Shown here in pieces: positions 61,578 through 64,000 of a stretch of 64,000 nt of DNA. Source of the stretch: Emticicia sp. CRIBPO. Lineage in GTDB: Bacteria > Bacteroidota > Bacteroidia > Cytophagales > Spirosomataceae. A program made the translations under genes and the position numbers. The number at the start of each line of letters is the position of its first letter. Position 1 is the first letter of the stretch. Below the pieces are notes generated by a model. That model saw nothing but the letters and a program-made list of their open reading frames with translations, was not told the DNA's origin and ran no database searches. The stretch is from contig NZ_JAAAKV010000002.1 in NCBI RefSeq assembly GCF_009905725.1, positions 248,001 to 312,000 of the forward strand, given 5' to 3'.

Positions 61578-62012
61578 ATGGCGACTTCAGTTAAAACACT
61601 TTTGGCTAACAAAAAAATTAAGAGCCTCCTTTCGGTGACGCCCTCTACCACGGTTTATGACGCACTGATTATCATGTCTGAAAATAATATCGGAGCCTTG
61701 CTGGTCATGGAAGACCAAAAGCTGGTGGGTATTTTTTCAGAAAGGGATTATGCCAGAAAAGGGATCATCAAAGGTCGTAAAGCCAATACCACCTCCATCT
61801 CTGAAGTCATGACCCCCAATGTTTACACCGTTAACCCGGGCATGAACATTGTTGAATGTATGGAAATCATGAGCTCACGCAAATTCAGACACTTACCGGT
61901 TGTCGACCATGACACGGTCATCGGAATTCTGAGCGTGGGTGATATCGTAACGGCTCTTATCATCGAACAGAAAACGCATATCAATTTTCTGGAAAGTTAT
62001 ATTTCCGGTTGA
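61578..62012 (+). CDS. CBS domain-containing protein
   Basis: A 144-residue protein made of two CBS domains (about 13-66 and 80-135) forming one Bateman module. Motifs LLVMEDQKLVGIFSERDYAR and HLPVVDHDTVIGILSVGDIV are the standard end of each domain. Such stand-alone modules bind adenosyl ligands (AMP, ATP, S-adenosylmethionine) and often regulate a partner. No partner is adjacent. A terminator follows. The 266-base gap upstream contains a purine-rich stretch at 61347-61367 and no gene that I can support. Confidence 0.9.
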   Translation: MATSVKTLLANKKIKSLLSVTPSTTVYDALIIMSENNIGALLVMEDQKLVGIFSERDYARKGIIKGRKANTTSISEVMTPNVYTVNPGMNIVECMEIMSSRKFRHLPVVDHDTVIGILSVGDIVTALIIEQKTHINFLESYISG

Positions 62013-62046
62013 TTTAAAATCATTTTTTATTCTGAATTCCCTATTT

Positions 62047-62078
62047 AAACACACATTTCCACTGTGTGTTTATTTTTA
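62047..62078 (+). terminator. Terminator after the CBS gene
   Basis: The stem AAACACACA pairs with TGTGTGTTT around a 7-base loop, and ATTTTTAT follows. Confidence 0.75.
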
Positions 62079-62166
62079 TGCCCCGGCTATCCGGATCACT
62101 GAATGAATAGCTTTATTTGAAATTTTCACTTGCAGTAAAAGAAGTTTTTAAGCATTTTTTTATTAT

Positions 62167-62201
62167 TTGCATATATATTTTAGAATTTCAACGTAATTTC
62201 G
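62167..62201 (+). promoter_or_regulatory. Candidate promoter of the SixA-like gene
   Basis: TTG (62167-62169) and TAATTTCG (62194-62201, seven of eight -7 positions) are 24 bases apart. The start codon is 22 bases downstream. Confidence 0.4.
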
Positions 62202-62223
62202 GGCTCCCTATTGAATACTCATT

Positions 62224-62730
62224 ATGACCAAAGAAATATTTTTAATCAGACACGCCTCTGCCGAAGAACCAGGAAATTCATCCATGCTCAGAGATTTTGA
62301 CAGAGACCTTACCTCCCGCGGCATCATGGAATCGGCGAGGATGGGCAACTTTCTTCACAGCAAGAATTTCAAGTTTGACGCATTCCTCTCAAGTCCGGCC
62401 GTAAGGGCCAAAGAAACGGCCAAGATCATTTCTGAACAGCTTAAAATGGACAGTGAGGCTGTCCGGATAGAAGAAACACTTTATGGTGGAGGAGCAGGTG
62501 CTTATCTGACCCTGATCAACGCCCTGACAGAAGATCTTTCGACCGTGGCTATTTTAGGTCATAACCCTGATATCTCATTTTTTGCCGACTACCTGAGCAG
62601 CACGGATTGTGGCGGTGAAATGGAAAAAGCTACGGTGATCGTACTTAAATTTGAGGATCTGAAATGGGAGGAAATCTCGGGAAAATCCGGACATTTTAAG
62701 GAGAGATTTACCCTGGAAAGCATAAAATAA
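62224..62730 (+). CDS. SixA-like histidine phosphatase
   Basis: A 168-residue member of the histidine phosphatase superfamily. The catalytic RHG-type motif is IFLIRHASAEEPGNS (His10), and the second histidine is in VAILGHNPDISFFADYL. The arginine in SSPAVRAKETAKII completes the phosphate pocket. SixA removes phosphate from a phosphohistidine domain in E. coli; the partner here is unknown. It is followed 2 bases later by a 48-residue membrane protein frame. Confidence 0.88.
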   Translation: MTKEIFLIRHASAEEPGNSSMLRDFDRDLTSRGIMESARMGNFLHSKNFKFDAFLSSPAVRAKETAKIISEQLKMDSEAVRIEETLYGGGAGAYLTLINALTEDLSTVAILGHNPDISFFADYLSSTDCGGEMEKATVIVLKFEDLKWEEISGKSGHFKERFTLESIK

Positions 62731-62732
62731 TC

Positions 62733-62879
62733 ATGAAAAACAAAAACAGACTTGTGTTCAAAATCATCTTTGTGCTATTTCTGGCCCTGGTTTTGTTTTT
62801 CCTTTATGACATGTCACGCCAGACCACCGCTCCGTGGAATAAGAAAAAACAGCTGGAAAGAGCTCTGCCGAAGGATTGA
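62733..62879 (+). CDS. Small single-helix membrane protein
   Basis: A 48-residue frame begins 2 bases after the SixA-like stop. The protein is MKNKNRLVFKIIFVLFLALV then LFFLYDMSRQTTAPW and a basic tail ending ALPKD. It has one strong transmembrane helix (about residues 8-25) with positive flanks. Tight coupling to the phosphatase gene makes it a likely real gene. I do not know a family or function. Confidence 0.55.
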   Translation: MKNKNRLVFKIIFVLFLALVLFFLYDMSRQTTAPWNKKKQLERALPKD

Positions 62880-62955
62880 TATTCAGCTTTGAATGATAGC
62901 GATGATGTAATTTTGAATGACGGCGTGATACAATAGTCCGACGTCGATTCAGAAT

Positions 62956-62992
62956 TAAAAAAAACTGTATCCTGCCAAAGGAAAGATACAGT
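62956..62992 (-). terminator. Terminator after the GbsR-type regulator gene
   Basis: On the minus strand ACTGTATC pairs with GATACAGT across a 13-base loop, followed by a run of eight T. It lies 22 bases past the stop codon at 63014. Confidence 0.75.
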
Positions 62993-63013
62993 GTTACTAT
63001 AAAACCCCAAAAT

Positions 63014-63520
63014 TTATCTACTAAAAAGCTTTAAAAAGTTGGTTATCAACCAACTCTCCTCCGATTTAAGAACGGATTCAATCGTATTATCTGCAAAGCC
63101 TGCCACTACCCCGATATCACCTACAATCTTAAGAAACTCTGTTTTTTCAACCGTATCCGGAACAACGCTCTTTTTGATGTCTTCAATGGTTTCAATGATA
63201 GGCTCAATTTCTCTTCTTCTTCTTTCTTTGGCAATCTGACGGGCTACTTTCCAGATGTCTTTTTCTGCCATGAAATATTCTTTCCGCTCACCAGGCAGCA
63301 GCTGTTTATAGATCAGGCCCCAACTCATCAGGTCTCTCAGGTTCATGTTCACATTGCCTCTCGAAATCCTGAGATCTTCCATGATTTCATCAGCATTGAG
63401 CGACTTGGGAGAGAGTAAAAGCAGGGCGTGGATCTGGGACATGGTCCGGTTGATTCCCCATTGGGTAGCCAATGTCCCCCAAGTGTGAATAAACTTGTCC
63501 TTTGCGACTTGTAATTCCAT
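63014..63520 (-). CDS. GbsR/MarR family transcriptional regulator
   Basis: A 168-residue DNA-binding protein. The winged helix-turn-helix is seen in WGINRTMSQIHALLLLSPKS, ADEIMEDLRISRGNVNMNLR and DLMSWGLIYKQLLPGERKEY. GbsR proteins often control osmoprotectant or envelope genes. The C-terminal half is helical and charged, for dimerisation. The start codon is the ATG at 63520. No operator is identified. The gap upstream (225 bases) holds nothing that I recognise beyond a weak TATACTTT near 63530. Confidence 0.88.
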   Translation of the reverse strand: MELQVAKDKFIHTWGTLATQWGINRTMSQIHALLLLSPKSLNADEIMEDLRISRGNVNMNLRDLMSWGLIYKQLLPGERKEYFMAEKDIWKVARQIAKERRRREIEPIIETIEDIKKSVVPDTVEKTEFLKIVGDIGVVAGFADNTIESVLKSEESWLITNFLKLFSR

Positions 63521-63745
63521 AAATTATAAGAAAGTATATTATAATGCACGTAAGAATATTCTTCAAATTAAAATAGTCTTTTTGAATTTTCAAAATATTC
63601 TGAAAGTTTTTTCGAAAAAAAATGACTTTTCACGATAAACGGTATGTTTTTTGCCCGTAATGATGAGAAAGTCACAAATGTCATTGCCAAAATAGTGCCA
63701 GAATGACTGACCATATTTAAAAAAACCATTCAGATATCCCAGAAA

Positions 63746-64000
63746 ATGAAGAACTTAGTTGTACTCCTGATGTTGATCGGCCTGATCACTGCCTGTTCAA
63801 AAAACGAACCCGAATTGTCACTAGCCGACCAGGCTGCCGGAAATTATGAGGCCAATGCCATGGTTGTTTCAGGCACTCCGCTCTCCCTGCCTTTTCAAAG
63901 CGGGAACTCGAAAATTGAAGTGAAGCTGGTGATCGCAAAAGTAACCGAGAAGACTGTCGATATGACCATTCTGCTCTATGAAACCGCTAACGGTAAGACT
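63746..64000 (+). CDS. Lipoprotein, 3' end beyond the window
   Basis: An 85-codon open frame runs off the right edge. The start ATG (63746) gives MKNLVVLLMLIGLITAC with a lipobox cysteine at residue 17. The mature part reads SKNEPELSLADQAAGNYE and continues with beta-rich sequence (SKIEVKLVIAKVTEKTVDMT). It resembles small Bacteroidota lipoproteins of unknown function. Only the N-terminal part is seen, so no family can be assigned. Confidence 0.75.
   Translation, partial: MKNLVVLLMLIGLITACSKNEPELSLADQAAGNYEANAMVVSGTPLSLPFQSGNSKIEVKLVIAKVTEKTVDMTILLYETANGKT

Noticed and set aside
1-64000. CRISPR array, insertion sequence, prophage or restriction system
   Set aside because: No repeat-spacer pattern, transposase, integrase, terminal inverted repeats or defence-type gene was seen in the translated frames.

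Overview
The window is chromosomal DNA from a member of the Bacteroidota, most likely order Cytophagales. The evidence is a type IX secretion/gliding core operon (porP/sprF-like gene, then gldK, gldL, gldM, gldN), a large secreted protein with a type-B gliding-motility C-terminal sorting domain, many genes preceded by the Bacteroidota -7 box TAnnTTTG, lipoprotein and Q-ending signal peptides, and DUF families typical of the phylum (DUF4494, DUF4271, DUF2853). Family-level placement is inference. I recognise no rRNA, tRNA, CRISPR array, insertion sequence, prophage or integrase. Genes are tightly packed and no gene-free stretch exceeds about 300 bases.

Layout. 1-2.5 kb: a cut-off gene and two glycosyltransferases (minus). 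2.5-9.5 kb: housekeeping genes (rRNA methyltransferase, small MscS channel, thioredoxin-like protein, DUF4494, dipeptidase, mtgA, SDR, ribBA). 9.8-14.4 kb: a secreted T9SS-type cargo protein, an AraC regulator and a MoxR/Mg-chelatase-like ATPase. 14.5-22.9 kb: mgsA, DUF4271, hemD, then the T9SS core porP-gldKLMN, closed by a strong terminator. 22.9-24.7 kb: a possible electron-transfer group (YceI, a multi-histidine membrane protein, a Rieske lipoprotein). 24.8-26.9 kb: an ECF sigma factor translationally coupled to a protein with an inner-membrane anchor and a barrel-like C-terminus. 27-32 kb: small and hypothetical genes, a SerB-SerA fusion, DinB and DMT proteins. 32-35.2 kb: a second ECF sigma factor with a zinc-type anti-sigma factor, gmk, nadD, coaX. 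35.3-41.4 kb: a lipid-synthesis operon (yceD, rpmF, plsX, fabH, an inserted envelope protein, efp, accB, accC). 41.4-49.5 kb: gtrA, a UvrD helicase, pdxJ, yqeY, cvpA, a GH20 hexosaminidase, a TRIC channel. 49.5-57.2 kb: pbpC and a 1787-residue alpha-2-macroglobulin lipoprotein. 57.4-64 kb: TlpA-like protein, ferritin, hemerythrin, a haloperoxidase-fold lipoprotein lacking its catalytic residues, CBS protein, SixA-like phosphatase, GbsR-type regulator and a lipoprotein running off the right edge.

Functional themes are envelope biogenesis (T9SS, peptidoglycan synthesis, fatty acids, mechanosensing), envelope stress sensing (two ECF modules) and cofactor synthesis (riboflavin, pyridoxal phosphate, NAD, CoA, haem). 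I see no obvious wholly new defence or mobile system. The points most worth a second look are the degenerate haloperoxidase, the ECF-coupled trans-envelope protein, the YceI/b561-like/Rieske group, the SerB-SerA fusion, the overlapping divergent promoters of mtgA and the SDR gene, and a possible folded RNA element between gmk and nadD.
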